From the NCBI RefSeq assembly GCF_029869925.1, contig NZ_CP118605.1, forward strand, positions 2,880,001 to 2,944,000: DNA of 64,000 nucleotides. The letters are read 5' to 3'. The DNA is from Microbulbifer bruguierae (GTDB taxonomy: Bacteria; Pseudomonadota; Gammaproteobacteria; Pseudomonadales; Cellvibrionaceae). Below, piece by piece: positions 35,929-45,738 of this stretch. Each line of letters starts with the position of its first letter. The first letter of the stretch is position 1. The notes beneath the pieces are model-generated. The model had not been told where the DNA came from, searched no databases, and saw only the letters and a program-made list of their open reading frames with translations. Both the position numbers and the translations under genes were made by a program.

Positions 35929-37842
35929 ATGACGCTGAAGTTGAGAAATCCGCTGGTGCCCAGTCTGCTTGCCCTCGCCATTCTGTCTGGCTGTCAGGGT
36001 GACGAGGCTGCGCAAACCTCACCAGTGACTCCGCAGTCCGAGAGCGCTGTGGTTGCAGATGCAAAAACCCAAGCCGGCTCCGCAACCGTCGCTGACTCAG
36101 AAGTCGAAACCGCGCGCCTGACCGATTGGCTGGATACCAAGTACGAGGAAGAACTGCAGTTCAGCCCGATCCAGCTGACCTTCCTCGGCCGCAAGGACCT
36201 CAACGGCAAGATCGACGATCTCAGTGAAGCCGCGGAGTTGAAACAGCTCGAGTGGCGGGCGGCGACCGTGCAGGAGCTGAAGGAAAAATTCGACTACAGC
36301 AAGCTCACTGCTGCGGGCAAGGAATCATACGACCTGTGGGTTTTCCAGTACGAAGAAGCCAAGGCGGCAGAACCGTTCAAGCGCAACAGCTATATCTTCC
36401 ACCAGATGAGTGGCCCGCATACCCTGCTGCCGACTTTCCTGATCAGTTTCCACAAGGTGGACGACGAGCAGAGCATGCGCGCTTATATCTCGCGTATCGG
36501 CGAGTCTGCCAGAGCCCTGGGCCAGAGCCTGGAGCGCGCACAGCTGGCGGCCAAAGACGGTATTCGTCCGCCGCGTTTTGCCTATGAAGCCACCATCGAA
36601 CAATCCCGCAAGGTGATTGCCGGCCAGCCCTTTGGCACCGGCGAGGATTCTCCCCTGTGGGCCGACGCGAAACAGAAAATTGCCGCGTTGCAGGAAGGCG
36701 GCAAGATCAATGCCGAGACTGCGGCGGACTTGCAACAGCAGGCCCGCGATGCGCTGACCGGCAAATTGCAGCCGGCCTATGACGCCCTGATCAGCTGGCT
36801 CGACCAGGATCTGGAAAATACCACCGCAGAAGCGAAAGGGGCCAGCAGCCTGCCCAATGGTGACGATTTTTACGGGGTTCAGCTGGCCAAGTACACCACC
36901 CTGGGCCTGAGCGCCGATGAGGTTCACCAGATCGGTCTCGACGAGGTTGCGCGCATCCAGAAGGAAATGGAGGCCATCCGCGAGCAGGTCAAATTTGCTG
37001 GCGATCAGCAGGCGTTTTTCAAATTCCTGCGTGAGGACGAGCAGTTCTACTACCCCAATACCGACGAGGGGCGTCAGGGCTACCTGGATGACACTCGCGC
37101 TTTCCTGGATGAGATCGAGGAAAAACTGCCCGAGTATTTTGGCCTGTTGCCCAAAGCCAAGCTCGAAGTAAAACGTGTTGAGTCGTTCCGTGAGGAAGAC
37201 GGTGGCGCTCAGCACTATTATCCCGGCACCCCGGATGGCTCTCGTCCGGGTACCTACTATGTGCACATGTCGGACATGGGTTCCTATTCGAAAACCGACA
37301 TGGAAACCACTGCCTACCACGAAGGCAACCCCGGCCACCATATGCAGATTTCCATTGCCCAGGAGCTGACTGGTGTTCCGCAATTCCGCACTCAGGCCGG
37401 ATTTTCGGTTTACGCGGAAGGCTGGGCGCTCTACTCCGAGTCCCTCGCCAAGGAGATGGGCCAGTTCAAGGATCCCTACAAGGACTTCGGCCGTCTGACC
37501 GCAGAGATCTGGCGTGCCATCCGTTTGGTGGTGGATACCGGCCTGCACGCCAAGGGCTGGAGCGAAGAGCAGGCAGTGCAGTACTTCCTGGACAATTCTG
37601 CGGTGCCGGAGGGCGCTGCGCGCTCTGAAGTCCGCCGCTACCTGGTGTGGCCGGGACAGGCGACTTCCTACAAGATGGGCATGCTGAAAATTCAGGAGCT
37701 GCGCGGCAAGGCGGAGCAAGAGCTGGGTGACCAGTTCGATATTCGCACTTTCCACGACACCATCCTGGGGGGTGGCGCACTGCCGCTGCCGCTGCTGGAA
37801 AAGCGTGTGAATAACTGGATCGCCAGCGTCAAACAGGCGTAA
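35929..37842 (+). CDS. DUF885 family lipoprotein, putative metallopeptidase
   Basis: A 637-residue protein with lipobox LSGC (Cys22). After an Ala/Ser/Thr-rich linker (to about residue 60) comes a long, mainly helical DUF885 domain. It contains the family motif YHEGNPGHHMQISIAQELTG (about 463-482), an HExxxxHH arrangement suggesting a metal site related to M32-type peptidases, and FSVYAEGWALYSE with a candidate third ligand Glu. Function in the envelope as a peptidase is inferred. It is followed by a bidirectional terminator. Confidence 0.85.
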   Translation: MTLKLRNPLVPSLLALAILSGCQGDEAAQTSPVTPQSESAVVADAKTQAGSATVADSEVETARLTDWLDTKYEEELQFSPIQLTFLGRKDLNGKIDDLSEAAELKQLEWRAATVQELKEKFDYSKLTAAGKESYDLWVFQYEEAKAAEPFKRNSYIFHQMSGPHTLLPTFLISFHKVDDEQSMRAYISRIGESARALGQSLERAQLAAKDGIRPPRFAYEATIEQSRKVIAGQPFGTGEDSPLWADAKQKIAALQEGGKINAETAADLQQQARDALTGKLQPAYDALISWLDQDLENTTAEAKGASSLPNGDDFYGVQLAKYTTLGLSADEVHQIGLDEVARIQKEMEAIREQVKFAGDQQAFFKFLREDEQFYYPNTDEGRQGYLDDTRAFLDEIEEKLPEYFGLLPKAKLEVKRVESFREEDGGAQHYYPGTPDGSRPGTYYVHMSDMGSYSKTDMETTAYHEGNPGHHMQISIAQELTGVPQFRTQAGFSVYAEGWALYSESLAKEMGQFKDPYKDFGRLTAEIWRAIRLVVDTGLHAKGWSEEQAVQYFLDNSAVPEGAARSEVRRYLVWPGQATSYKMGMLKIQELRGKAEQELGDQFDIRTFHDTILGGGALPLPLLEKRVNNWIASVKQA

Positions 37843-37861
37843 TTGTCAGGCGGTAAGTGAT

Positions 37862-37891
37862 AAAAAAGCGGGCAATGTAGCCCGCTTTTTT
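37862..37891. terminator. Bidirectional terminator between the DUF885 gene and maeA
   Basis: GCGGGC AATGTA GCCCGC is flanked by six A residues on the left and six T residues on the right. It lies between two convergent genes, 20-30 bp after each stop. Confidence 0.9.
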
Positions 37892-37921
37892 ATTGTCGAC
37901 GTTTTCGTGTTTCGGCTTAAA

Positions 37922-39601
37922 TCAGAAAGCCCGGCGGCGATAGCGGCGGTAATTGGGCGCCCAGAAATTCTTCTCGATATTCTTTTCGAGTTTTTCCAGG
38001 CTGATACCCGGTGCCACACCGTCTTCCTGCGCCTGCTTGCCCACCGCCATGGCGATGGCCTTGCCCACTTCGCGAATATTCGACAGCGATGGCAGCAGCG
38101 CACCACTGCCCTTCTTCACGACGGGCGCGTTTTCCGCCAGCGCATTGGACGCGGCCATCAGCATGTTGTCGGTAACCCGGTTGGCGCCGGCGGCGATCAC
38201 ACCGAGGCCGATACCGGGGAAAATGTACACGTTGTTGCACTGGGCAATGGGGTACTTTTTGCCGTCCAGTTCAACGGGCTCGAAGGGGCTGCCGGTTGCC
38301 ACCATGGCGGCGCCGTTGGTCCACTCCAGTACTTCCTGGGGCGTGGCTTCGGCACGGGAGGTAGGGTTGGACAGCGGCATCACCAGCGGGCGTTTGCAGC
38401 CCTTGTGCAGGGCCTCGATCACCGGCTGGCTGAACAGGCTGCCCTGGCCGGAGACACCAATGAGTATCGAGGGTTTCACCTGTTCGATCAGCATCTGCAG
38501 GTCCCACTCTGCAGCCTCGGGGTATTTTTCCGGGCTTTGCGCCAGCCTGGCCTGGAAGTCGTGCAGGTTCTTCATGTCGCTGGTGACCAGGCCGTAGCGG
38601 TCGAACATGAAGATCCGGCTGCGGGCCTTGGACTCCGATACACCGTCGTTCACCATGGCTGCCACCACCTGCTCGGCAATGCCACAGCCCGCGGAGCCCG
38701 CCCCTACCACCAGTACCTTCTGCTTCGACAGTTTCTCGTCTTTCGCCTTGCAGGCCGCCAGCATGGTGCCCAGAGCCACCGCAGCAGTGCCCTGAATATC
38801 GTCATTGAAGCAGCAGATCTCGTCGCGATAGCGGTTCAGCAGCGGCATCGCATTGGTCTGGGCGAAGTCCTCGAACTGCACCAGCACCCGGGGCCAGCGG
38901 CGTTTCACGGCAGCGATAAACTCCGCCAGGAACTCGTCGTACTCCTCCTGGGAAATACGCTCGTTGCGCCAGCCCATATACATGGGGTCATTCAGCAGGG
39001 CGCGGTTGTTGGTGCCGACGTCCAACATCACCGGCAGGGTGTACGCCGGGCTGATGCCGCCGCAGGCGGTGTACAGCGAGAGTTTACCGATCGGAATACC
39101 CATACCGCCGATGCCCTGGTCGCCGAGGCCGAGGATGCGTTCACCATCGGTGACGACGATGACTTTCACATTTTCCTTGGTGGCGCTGCGCAGAATGTCG
39201 TCCATGTATTTGCGGTCCGGGTAGGACACAAACAGGCCGCGGTGATTGCGGTAGATATTGGAGAATTCCTCACAGGCGGCGCCCACGGTGGGGGTGTAGA
39301 TGATCGGCAGCATCTCCTCGATGTGCTGCTCGATAAGGCGGAAAAACAACGTCTCGTTGTCGTCCTGAATCGCACGCAGGTAGATGTGGCGCTCGAGATC
39401 CGTGCGGCACTGCTGGTACTGGTGGTAGGCGCGACGCACCTGCTCACTGATAGATTCCACATTGTTCGGCAGCAGGCCGATCAGATTGAATTCAATGCGC
39501 TCTTGCAGGGAAAAGGCGCTGCCCTTGTTGAGCAGAGGGATTTCCAGCAGGGACGGACCGGCATGGGGTATGTATAAAGGGCGCTTGTCTTTCTGGCTCA
39601 T
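37922..39601 (-). CDS. maeA: NAD-dependent malic enzyme MaeA
   Basis: A 559-residue protein, close to E. coli MaeA/SfcA (565). It has [19 protein letters not shown] with the catalytic Tyr, [29 protein letters not shown] with the catalytic Lys, [18 protein letters not shown] as metal site, and [14 protein letters not shown] as NAD fold. It converts malate to pyruvate plus CO2 with NAD. Two malic enzymes in the window suggest separate NAD and NADP routes from the citric acid cycle to pyruvate. Confidence 0.95.
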   Translation of the reverse strand: MSQKDKRPLYIPHAGPSLLEIPLLNKGSAFSLQERIEFNLIGLLPNNVESISEQVRRAYHQYQQCRTDLERHIYLRAIQDDNETLFFRLIEQHIEEMLPIIYTPTVGAACEEFSNIYRNHRGLFVSYPDRKYMDDILRSATKENVKVIVVTDGERILGLGDQGIGGMGIPIGKLSLYTACGGISPAYTLPVMLDVGTNNRALLNDPMYMGWRNERISQEEYDEFLAEFIAAVKRRWPRVLVQFEDFAQTNAMPLLNRYRDEICCFNDDIQGTAAVALGTMLAACKAKDEKLSKQKVLVVGAGSAGCGIAEQVVAAMVNDGVSESKARSRIFMFDRYGLVTSDMKNLHDFQARLAQSPEKYPEAAEWDLQMLIEQVKPSILIGVSGQGSLFSQPVIEALHKGCKRPLVMPLSNPTSRAEATPQEVLEWTNGAAMVATGSPFEPVELDGKKYPIAQCNNVYIFPGIGLGVIAAGANRVTDNMLMAASNALAENAPVVKKGSGALLPSLSNIREVGKAIAMAVGKQAQEDGVAPGISLEKLEKNIEKNFWAPNYRRYRRRAF

Positions 39602-39850
39602 ATCTACGAATTAGGGCAACGAATTGGGGATTTTTGTACGGCATTGTACGTATAGATGGGCTACTGCAAGGGTAGCGGATCAGAGCCGGGGATTTTACGT
39701 GGTATTGACCGCCTCTGTCTTTGGCATTGGCAAAATTGCCCAGCAATTCGGCCGGGTTGGCTGGCAGCTTGTTGCTGCGGTGTAGGCGGTGGTCGAACCC
39801 AGTCAACACTGGTTAAATGCGGCAGCAGTATTCAGAAATCGAGGATTTGT

Positions 39851-40243
39851 ATGTTCACTTATCAGGTAGAGCCGCGCTTTAGCGAAACCGACGCCCTCGG
39901 GCATATCAACAACACCGTGGTTCCGGTGTGGTTCGAGCAGGGCCGCACACCCATATTCAAGCTGTTCAACCCGGACCTGTCGCTGAACAAGTGGAATCTG
40001 ATTCTGAAGAAGATGGATGTGGATTTCGTAGCCCAGATCTACCTGTATTCCCCGGTGGAGATCCGCACTTCACTGCGCGCGGTGGGCAATACCTCGCTGA
40101 CCATTCACCAGGAGGTATGGCAAAAGGATCAGCTGGTTGCGCAGGGTGACTGCGTGATGGTGCACTTCGACTACGAAAACCAGACCAAAGCGCCGATTCC
40201 ACAGCAGACCCGTGCCGAGCTGGAAAAGCACCTGGTGAACTGA
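39851..40243 (+). CDS. Hotdog-fold acyl-CoA thioesterase, YbgC/FadM-like
   Basis: A 130-residue protein from the ATG at 39851. It has the 4HBT signature near the N terminus, RFSETDALGHINNTVVPVWF, in which the Asp and His-Asn-Asn positions form the active site, and then the hotdog helix and strands. It hydrolyses acyl-CoA thioesters; chain specificity cannot be told. Free-standing gene between maeA and a convergent diguanylate cyclase. Confidence 0.88.
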   Translation: MFTYQVEPRFSETDALGHINNTVVPVWFEQGRTPIFKLFNPDLSLNKWNLILKKMDVDFVAQIYLYSPVEIRTSLRAVGNTSLTIHQEVWQKDQLVAQGDCVMVHFDYENQTKAPIPQQTRAELEKHLVN

Positions 40244-40307
40244 TTCCGCGTAATCAACGACTTGCGACAACAACAGTTTCCTGTCTCAACCAAGTCGGGT
40301 CCGGCCC

Positions 40308-41402
40308 TCAGCGGGCAACCACCAGATTGCGCCCGTCGTGCTTGGCGCGGTACATGCGGGCATCGGCCTCGGCCAGAGTCTGGCCGTGGGCCTGGTGGTC
40401 GCCTTCGGCGACCCCAAAACTGATGGAGATACGCACGTCTTCCTGGTAATTCCGCGTCAGAGCCTCGACTTTTTGCCGCAGCTTTTCCGCCAGAACCTCG
40501 CCGCCGTGCAGGTCGGTGTTGCGCAGCAGAATCAGGAATTCCTCTCCACCCCAGCGCGCCACGACATCGTCGGCGCGGGTATTTTCCTTCAGTACCGCAG
40601 CCACGTCCTGCAGTACACGGTCGCCGAAACAGTGGCCAAAGGTGTCGTTGATCGCCTTGAAACTGTCCAGGTCGCCAATCAGCACGGTATAGCGTCCGGC
40701 CAGCTCCAGGTTGCGGCGCTCCATTTCACTGATGGCCTTATAAGCTTCACGGCGGTTGGCCAGGCCGGTGAGAGCGTCGGTCGAGGCATGGTTCTGCAGC
40801 TCTGCGGTGAGCCTGTGCAGCATCTGCTGGGTCTGGTGCCGGCTGCTATCGAGAATCGCCGTGAGCGCCGTAAGCGCACCGAAAATGGCCACAAACCGCG
40901 CACGGTGGGTATTGTCGTAGTACGCCAGCAGGCCGGGGAAGTCCGGGTAAAACAGGATCAGTGCGGTGGCCCCGCCGACAAAGCCGAGAGTCACCGTGCC
41001 CCATTTGTAGCCGTAGAGATTGATAAACCCGGGCACCAGCATCACCGCCCACATCAGCCCGGTATTGTTCACCCCGCCGGAGAGCAGCAGATAGAAGTAC
41101 AGCACCAACAGCAGCAGGCCCACCAGTGCCGGGGTCTTGCGGCTGGGGCCGGCAATATTGACGCCGATATACGACAGCAGAATCACCCCGGTCACGCAGA
41201 ACAGGGTGGTGGCGAGAAACAGATCCGCAGCCATCAGCGCAATCACGCCCATAACGCCAGTAATCGCCAGCGCGAAAATCAGCATATAGCCAGAAGCCTG
41301 GATGCGGCGGCGCAGCTCCAGGCCATGTACCTGGGCGATCGGGTCTACGAAGTCGGCCTCGCGGCCACTCTTGTTGAAAGTGTGTTCTGCAGTAATGTCC
41401 AT
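40308..41402 (-). CDS. Membrane-bound diguanylate cyclase
   Basis: A 364-residue protein from the ATG at 41402. Six hydrophobic helices lie at about 38-58, 60-83, 91-108, 115-130, 136-152 and 168-184. The GGDEF domain follows (about 200-364): DALTGLANRR, IGDLDSFKAINDTFGH and the catalytic GGEEF at 285-289. RADD (276-279) is five residues ahead of GGEEF, so the inhibitory I-site is intact and product inhibition is expected. It makes cyclic-di-GMP from GTP. The membrane part could sense a signal, but no known sensory domain is recognised. Confidence 0.93.
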   Translation of the reverse strand: MDITAEHTFNKSGREADFVDPIAQVHGLELRRRIQASGYMLIFALAITGVMGVIALMAADLFLATTLFCVTGVILLSYIGVNIAGPSRKTPALVGLLLLVLYFYLLLSGGVNNTGLMWAVMLVPGFINLYGYKWGTVTLGFVGGATALILFYPDFPGLLAYYDNTHRARFVAIFGALTALTAILDSSRHQTQQMLHRLTAELQNHASTDALTGLANRREAYKAISEMERRNLELAGRYTVLIGDLDSFKAINDTFGHCFGDRVLQDVAAVLKENTRADDVVARWGGEEFLILLRNTDLHGGEVLAEKLRQKVEALTRNYQEDVRISISFGVAEGDHQAHGQTLAEADARMYRAKHDGRNLVVAR

Positions 41403-41528
41403 GTTCTCTATGATTTTTAGAGATTGTTGTTTCGACCGTATCCCTGGGCCGCAATACCCTGTCTGCGCTGATGTGTTTGCAGCCAGGGGTCTATAGTAAT
41501 GGCGAACGGTTTTGGCGCGGAGGTCACC

Positions 41529-42050
41529 ATGGCAAAGTTGCAACTAATTTGTGATGACATTCTCAATTTGCAGGGTGACGGATTGGTGTGTCCGGCACAT
41601 AAACACCTTATTCGCGGGCGTGGACTGTCGGCGCAGATCTATGACCGCGCCGGAAAAGCGTTAGTCAGTGAGTGCTTACAACAGCCGGAATGTGCCGTGG
41701 GAGAGGCGCGCCTTACCGGTGCACCGGGGTTGGCGGTGAGCTACCTGCTGCATACGGTAACCCCCCAGTGGAGCAGCGGCGACCAGTGGGGCGCTGAGGC
41801 CGTGGCCCAATTGCGCTGCTGCTACCGCAGCGTCCTGGCCCTGGCCCGGGCGCATGGGATGCGCCGGCTGCTGTTCCCGGCCCTGGGCGCCGGCACCAAC
41901 CGCTTTCCCCACCAGATCGCCGCGCACCAGGGGCTCGAAGTACTGCGCGAGGCACAGGACGACTTCGAGACACTCACCGTCTGTCTGCACAGCCCCGCCG
42001 CACTGGCCGAATGGCGCCAAGTCGACGCGCGTTTTTTTGGCCGCCGATAA
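41529..42050 (+). CDS. Macro-domain protein
   Basis: A 173-residue soluble protein from the ATG at 41529, preceded by GGAGG. It follows the macro-domain pattern: the start LQLICDDILNLQGDGLVCPA, a Gly-rich loop (GRGLSAQIYDRAG), CAVGEARLTGAPGL, and LLFPALGAGTNRFPHQIAA, which matches the phosphate-binding loop region. Macro domains bind ADP-ribose or remove it from proteins and O-acetyl-ADP-ribose. The usual NAD/NAAN motif reads CPAHKHL here, so binding residues deviate and enzyme activity is uncertain. The VIT-type gene follows after 27 bp. Confidence 0.8.
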   Translation: MAKLQLICDDILNLQGDGLVCPAHKHLIRGRGLSAQIYDRAGKALVSECLQQPECAVGEARLTGAPGLAVSYLLHTVTPQWSSGDQWGAEAVAQLRCCYRSVLALARAHGMRRLLFPALGAGTNRFPHQIAAHQGLEVLREAQDDFETLTVCLHSPAALAEWRQVDARFFGRR

Positions 42051-42077
42051 CTTGCCACAAACCCACGGATATCTGCG

Positions 42078-42833
42078 ATGAACGCTTCCAAACGCCGGCA
42101 ATTACAGCGTGAACACCGGCCGGAGAATATTGCGCGGCGGCTCGCAGAAACACCGCGGCCCCAGCGCCTGTCGGACATGGTGCTGGGGGGAATCGACGGC
42201 TGTATTACCACCTTCGCCATCGCTTCCGGCGCCTTCGGCGCAGGGCTTTCGCCACTGGTAGTGCTCGCCTTGGGCCTGGCCAACCTGCTGGCGGACGGCA
42301 TCAGCATGGCGGTGAGTAACTACGAAGCGGTCAACGCGCAGCAGCGCTTTGCCGACAACGCCCGACGTATCGAAGAGGAGCATATCCACCTGGTCCCCGA
42401 AGGGGAGCGCGAAGAAATCCGGCAGATATTTGCCAACAAGGGATTTAGCGGACAAAACCTGGAACATATCGTCGATACGGTAACCGCCAACCGCGGCTTG
42501 TGGATCGATACCATGCTGACGGAAGAGTACGGACTCAGCGGTACGCCCCCCGACCCGCTGGCCTCGGCCTGGTGGACATTTATTGCGTTTATTGTGGTCG
42601 GCGCCATTCCACTGCTGCCGTTTCTTGTTCCAGCGCTGGATTTTTCCCGCCAGTTTATCGTCAGTAGCCTGCTGGCAGCCCTGGTGTTTTTTTCCATAGG
42701 TTTGGTGAAAGGCTGGATCTATCACAGCTCTCCATTGCGTGCAGGGATGAAGACATTATTGCTGGGTGGTTGTGCGGCAGCGGTAGCGTATCTCGTCGGC
42801 AATGGAATGCAGCGGGCATTTGGCGCCATTTAG
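42078..42833 (+). CDS. VIT1/CCC1 family metal transporter
   Basis: A 251-residue protein. The N-terminal helix ends in LSDMVLGGIDGCITTFAIAS, the family signature of helix 1; GLANLLADGISMAVSNYEAV is helix 2. A cytoplasmic Glu-rich loop (about 92-150, ADNARRIEEEHIHLVPEGER) resembles the metal-binding domain, and three further helices follow. Eukaryotic relatives move Fe2+ or Mn2+ into vacuoles; bacterial forms probably export these metals. It is 27 bp after the macro-domain gene. Confidence 0.85.
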   Translation: MNASKRRQLQREHRPENIARRLAETPRPQRLSDMVLGGIDGCITTFAIASGAFGAGLSPLVVLALGLANLLADGISMAVSNYEAVNAQQRFADNARRIEEEHIHLVPEGEREEIRQIFANKGFSGQNLEHIVDTVTANRGLWIDTMLTEEYGLSGTPPDPLASAWWTFIAFIVVGAIPLLPFLVPALDFSRQFIVSSLLAALVFFSIGLVKGWIYHSSPLRAGMKTLLLGGCAAAVAYLVGNGMQRAFGAI

Positions 42834-42906
42834 TGGTGAAACTGCCGGACTTCTACGGGTTTAGCCCCTTGACAGCACGCCGCCGGGTCACGGATTATTT
42901 TGGGGT

Positions 42907-42921
42907 TGACATCCATTATCA
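42907..42921 (+). promoter_or_regulatory. Fur-box-like site overlapping a TTGACA element
   Basis: TGACATCCATTATCA matches a 7-1-7 Fur site (TGATAAT-N-ATTATCA) in 11 of 14 defined positions, the right half perfectly. TTGACA at 42906-42911 overlaps it and could be the -35 box of the gene starting at 42948. Found by eye; no other Fur box was seen nearby. Confidence 0.3.
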
Positions 42922-42947
42922 TTCGCCAAATTCAATAGGATAGGCCC

Positions 42948-43358
42948 GTGGACCAGTGGAAGGAAACCGTCGCAGCGGCCAACTGCGCCTATAGCGAGGG
43001 ACGCCATGCCGATGCCGAGCAGCTGTATATCGATGCCGCCCGCCGCGCCGCCCAGTTTGTTTCGCAGTGGCAGGATCGGGAGGCTGCGGTGGCAATGCTG
43101 TCGGTCAGCAATCAGAACCTGGCGGATCTCTATTTTCGTCAGGGCCGACATCCTGAGGCCCTCTCCACCTACGGCCACCTCCTGGCCCAGCTGAATTCCC
43201 TGCGCAGCGCCTCCGACGGCGATCCCGAGCTGGCCCAATTTGCCGAGCGCGCCTGGCGTCGCGTTGCCAGCGAGTTGTCGGGCGAAGTCCGCTCCCGCAA
43301 GCTTGCCCTTCCTGAAGACAATCCCGGCCTGGCCCAGGCTCTCGCCACCACGACCTGA
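42948..43358 (+). CDS. Small TPR-like helical protein of unknown function
   Basis: A 136-residue soluble protein with a GTG start. Two helix pairs resemble tetratricopeptide repeats: ANCAYSEGRHADAEQLYIDA (about 10-29) and NLADLYFRQGRHPEALSTYG (about 56-75). No signal peptide or catalytic motif. The upstream region holds a TTGACA box with a Fur-like site, and the gene lies just after a VIT-type metal transporter gene, so a link to iron is possible but weak. Confidence 0.65.
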   Translation: MDQWKETVAAANCAYSEGRHADAEQLYIDAARRAAQFVSQWQDREAAVAMLSVSNQNLADLYFRQGRHPEALSTYGHLLAQLNSLRSASDGDPELAQFAERAWRRVASELSGEVRSRKLALPEDNPGLAQALATTT

Positions 43359-43537
43359 TCCTCCCAAATATCACTCAGTGACCGCCGGGATCAGAGTCAT
43401 TGATTTTGCAACGGCATAAAGCTAGCTTGCTCTGAACGGTGTTTCATCGAGGAAGCTGGTGGCCGGTGCGCCCCACCGTGTTTCAACGATGTCGACGCTT
43501 TCGATTCGTAGAATTACCCAACAGGAATAATCGCCGT

Positions 43538-44101
43538 ATGAAATTATTTGGCAGCTACACGTCGCCTTTCGTGCGCCATTGTCGTATCGCCCTGATGCAG
43601 TCCGGACTCGACTGGGAAATGGTGGAGCTGGATATCCACACCAGCGAAAACCCGGGTACTCCGACGTTGCGCGTCCCTTTTCTGGAAGATGGTGAACGGA
43701 AGCTGACCGACTCCACACCGATTATTAAATATGTGCGTGAGAAATCCGACCAATCATTTATTCCCGATGTGCAGGATCTTGACCGCTACTGCCTTGCCAA
43801 CACTCTGCTGGATGCAGCGATCAATCTGTTCCTGCTGGAGCGCAGTGGTATTGATATCGATACCAATAAATACACCCGTCGCCAGCAACAACGTGTCGAA
43901 TTGGTGCTCAAGGAGCTTGATTCCGTAACGCTACCCACCTCCGGTGATTTGAGCGATGCGGATTACCGCGTGGCGGTCGCTGCAGCCTGGGGGCAGTTCC
44001 GCAACCGGTTTTCCATTGCGTCTCATGCCAATCTGCAACAGCTGCTGGAAATTGCCGGAAAGGACCCGGTTTTCGTTGCGACCGCGCCGCCAGCAGCGTA
44101 A
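43538..44101 (+). CDS. Glutathione S-transferase family protein
   Basis: A 187-residue protein from the ATG at 43538. The thioredoxin-like N-terminal domain has MKLFGSYTSPFVRHCRIAL and the cis-Pro/Ser segment TLRVPFLEDGERKLTDSTPI, which bind glutathione; the C-terminal part is helical. It is shorter than a typical 200-220 residue GST. Substrate unknown. Confidence 0.85.
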   Translation: MKLFGSYTSPFVRHCRIALMQSGLDWEMVELDIHTSENPGTPTLRVPFLEDGERKLTDSTPIIKYVREKSDQSFIPDVQDLDRYCLANTLLDAAINLFLLERSGIDIDTNKYTRRQQQRVELVLKELDSVTLPTSGDLSDADYRVAVAAAWGQFRNRFSIASHANLQQLLEIAGKDPVFVATAPPAA

Positions 44102-44187
44102 CCGCTACGAAAACAAAATAGCGACAAGCAAGACATTTATCCGAAGTTTCAGCGCTATGGATATTTCCTAGAAAAGGAATAATAAAA

Positions 44188-44787
44188 ATGAGCGACGATA
44201 TTTATCAGGCTCCTGAGGCCGACCTGGAATCTGAGGTCGAGGTGGTCGAACACGAGTTTTATGTGGTGTCCGGCCCAAAATTTCTGGCTCTGATGATCGT
44301 CACACTGGGTTGGTATGAACTTTACTGGTTTTACCGGCACTGGAAGAATTACCGCATCTGCCACAAAGAAAGTATGTGGCCGGTTATGCGTGCCATTTTT
44401 TCCATATTTTTTGCCCACTCACTCTTCGGAAAGATTGATGCCAGCCTGCAGGTGGAAAATAAAAAATTCTCCTGGTCGCCCGGGCTGTTGGCAACGGTTT
44501 ATGTAGTGTCGACTATAGTGAGTCGCTTGGCAGAGCGATTCGCCAACTATTCGGATGAAATAACGGTAATCGATCTGATTTCCCTAGGCTTGTTCCCGAT
44601 CGTGATATGGTGCCTGTATCGCGTGCAGATGGCCGCGAATATTGCCTGCAATGACCCGCAGGCGAGCAGCAATGCCAATTTTACCCCGGCTAATTTTATC
44701 TGGCTGGCTATGGGGGCTCTGCTTTGGGGCCTGGTTATCTTTGGACTCTACGTTGGATTTGTAGAACCTGATTGGGCTTTATCTTAA
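44188..44787 (+). CDS. DUF4234-like membrane protein
   Basis: A 199-residue protein. The acidic N terminus (DDIYQAPEADLESEVEV) is typical of small membrane proteins with a leading cytoplasmic tail. Four hydrophobic segments follow, beginning FLALMIVTLGWYELYWFYRH, which resembles DUF4234. No functional motif is seen. AGGAAT precedes the ATG. It lies 86 bp after the GST gene. Confidence 0.6.
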   Translation: MSDDIYQAPEADLESEVEVVEHEFYVVSGPKFLALMIVTLGWYELYWFYRHWKNYRICHKESMWPVMRAIFSIFFAHSLFGKIDASLQVENKKFSWSPGLLATVYVVSTIVSRLAERFANYSDEITVIDLISLGLFPIVIWCLYRVQMAANIACNDPQASSNANFTPANFIWLAMGALLWGLVIFGLYVGFVEPDWALS

Positions 44788-44892
44788 AAAGTAGAACACC
44801 AATGGAAATTTATCGTCGCTGGCGGGAGTGTTCTGTGGTCAATTTACGGTAGAAAACGTTGCGAAAAAATCGAAACAAGTTGGGATGTTGAG

Positions 44893-45624
44893 CTAGCTCA
44901 ATAGTTCCTGTAATCCCTTGGCGATATACACACTACTAACCAGCAGTATTACCGCGCTGCCAATGCGCTTGAAATGGTGATCGTGTATATGCACCAGCAG
45001 TATTTTTCCCATCACATTGCCGAAGATCGCTGCCGGAACCACGGCAAAAAACAGCCATTGCGGCAGTGAGATCGACAGATTCAGAAACATGGCGTAGTAA
45101 CCGAGCTTGATCACATGCCCAAGGGTCTGGGTGATCGCCTTGGTCCCAATGATTTGATGTCGGGTGAGAGAGCTCTTTACGTAGAACAGATCCAGCACCG
45201 GCCCGGAAACCCCGGCCAGCATTTGCGCCGTTGTTACCAGCAGACCGGCCACAAATGCGACCGGTTTACGGCGGATATCCGGAGCCATTTTATTGGGTAT
45301 CAACAGCGCGATAAACGGAAAGCTGCCGATCAACAGGAACATCACTCCCTTGCTGGGAACAAACGTCAGTATCAGAAACAGCAACAGGATCAGCAGCGAA
45401 CCGGCTGTGTAGGGCAAAAAAACATTCCACTGCACATGTCGCCGGTGTAGCCAGATACGCGAACCGTTGGACGCCGCCTGAGTAACTCCGTGCAAAACCA
45501 TTGCTGCGGGTACTGAAAGAAAAAATCCGAAAATCCCCATCAAAATCGAACCGCCGGCCATACTGAGTACGCCGGAGGTGAGGCTGGTAATCAGGGTTGC
45601 GACAATCAGAAGGAAGTAGGTCAT
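44893..45624 (-). CDS. TSUP (TauE/SafE) family permease
   Basis: A 243-residue protein with seven or eight hydrophobic helices and the TSUP repeat pattern near the start (SLTSGVLSMAGGSILMGIFG) and again after the middle (AGVSGPVLDLFYVKSSLTRH). Family members export or import sulfite, sulfonates or other organic anions. Context gives no substrate. Confidence 0.85.
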   Translation of the reverse strand: MTYFLLIVATLITSLTSGVLSMAGGSILMGIFGFFLSVPAAMVLHGVTQAASNGSRIWLHRRHVQWNVFLPYTAGSLLILLLFLILTFVPSKGVMFLLIGSFPFIALLIPNKMAPDIRRKPVAFVAGLLVTTAQMLAGVSGPVLDLFYVKSSLTRHQIIGTKAITQTLGHVIKLGYYAMFLNLSISLPQWLFFAVVPAAIFGNVMGKILLVHIHDHHFKRIGSAVILLVSSVYIAKGLQELLS

Positions 45625-45738
45625 TGGCCGCGCTCAGCGTTGCGATAGGTCTACTATAAATTTAATGACCGGCGGGATGGTATGACGGTGTGGTATGAAT
45701 GAGGCCAGATTCAATGACTTTGACCTCATTGAACGGAT

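Noticed and set aside
37907..39577. 556-codon open frame opposite maeA
   Set aside because: Shadow frame of a well-supported malic enzyme.
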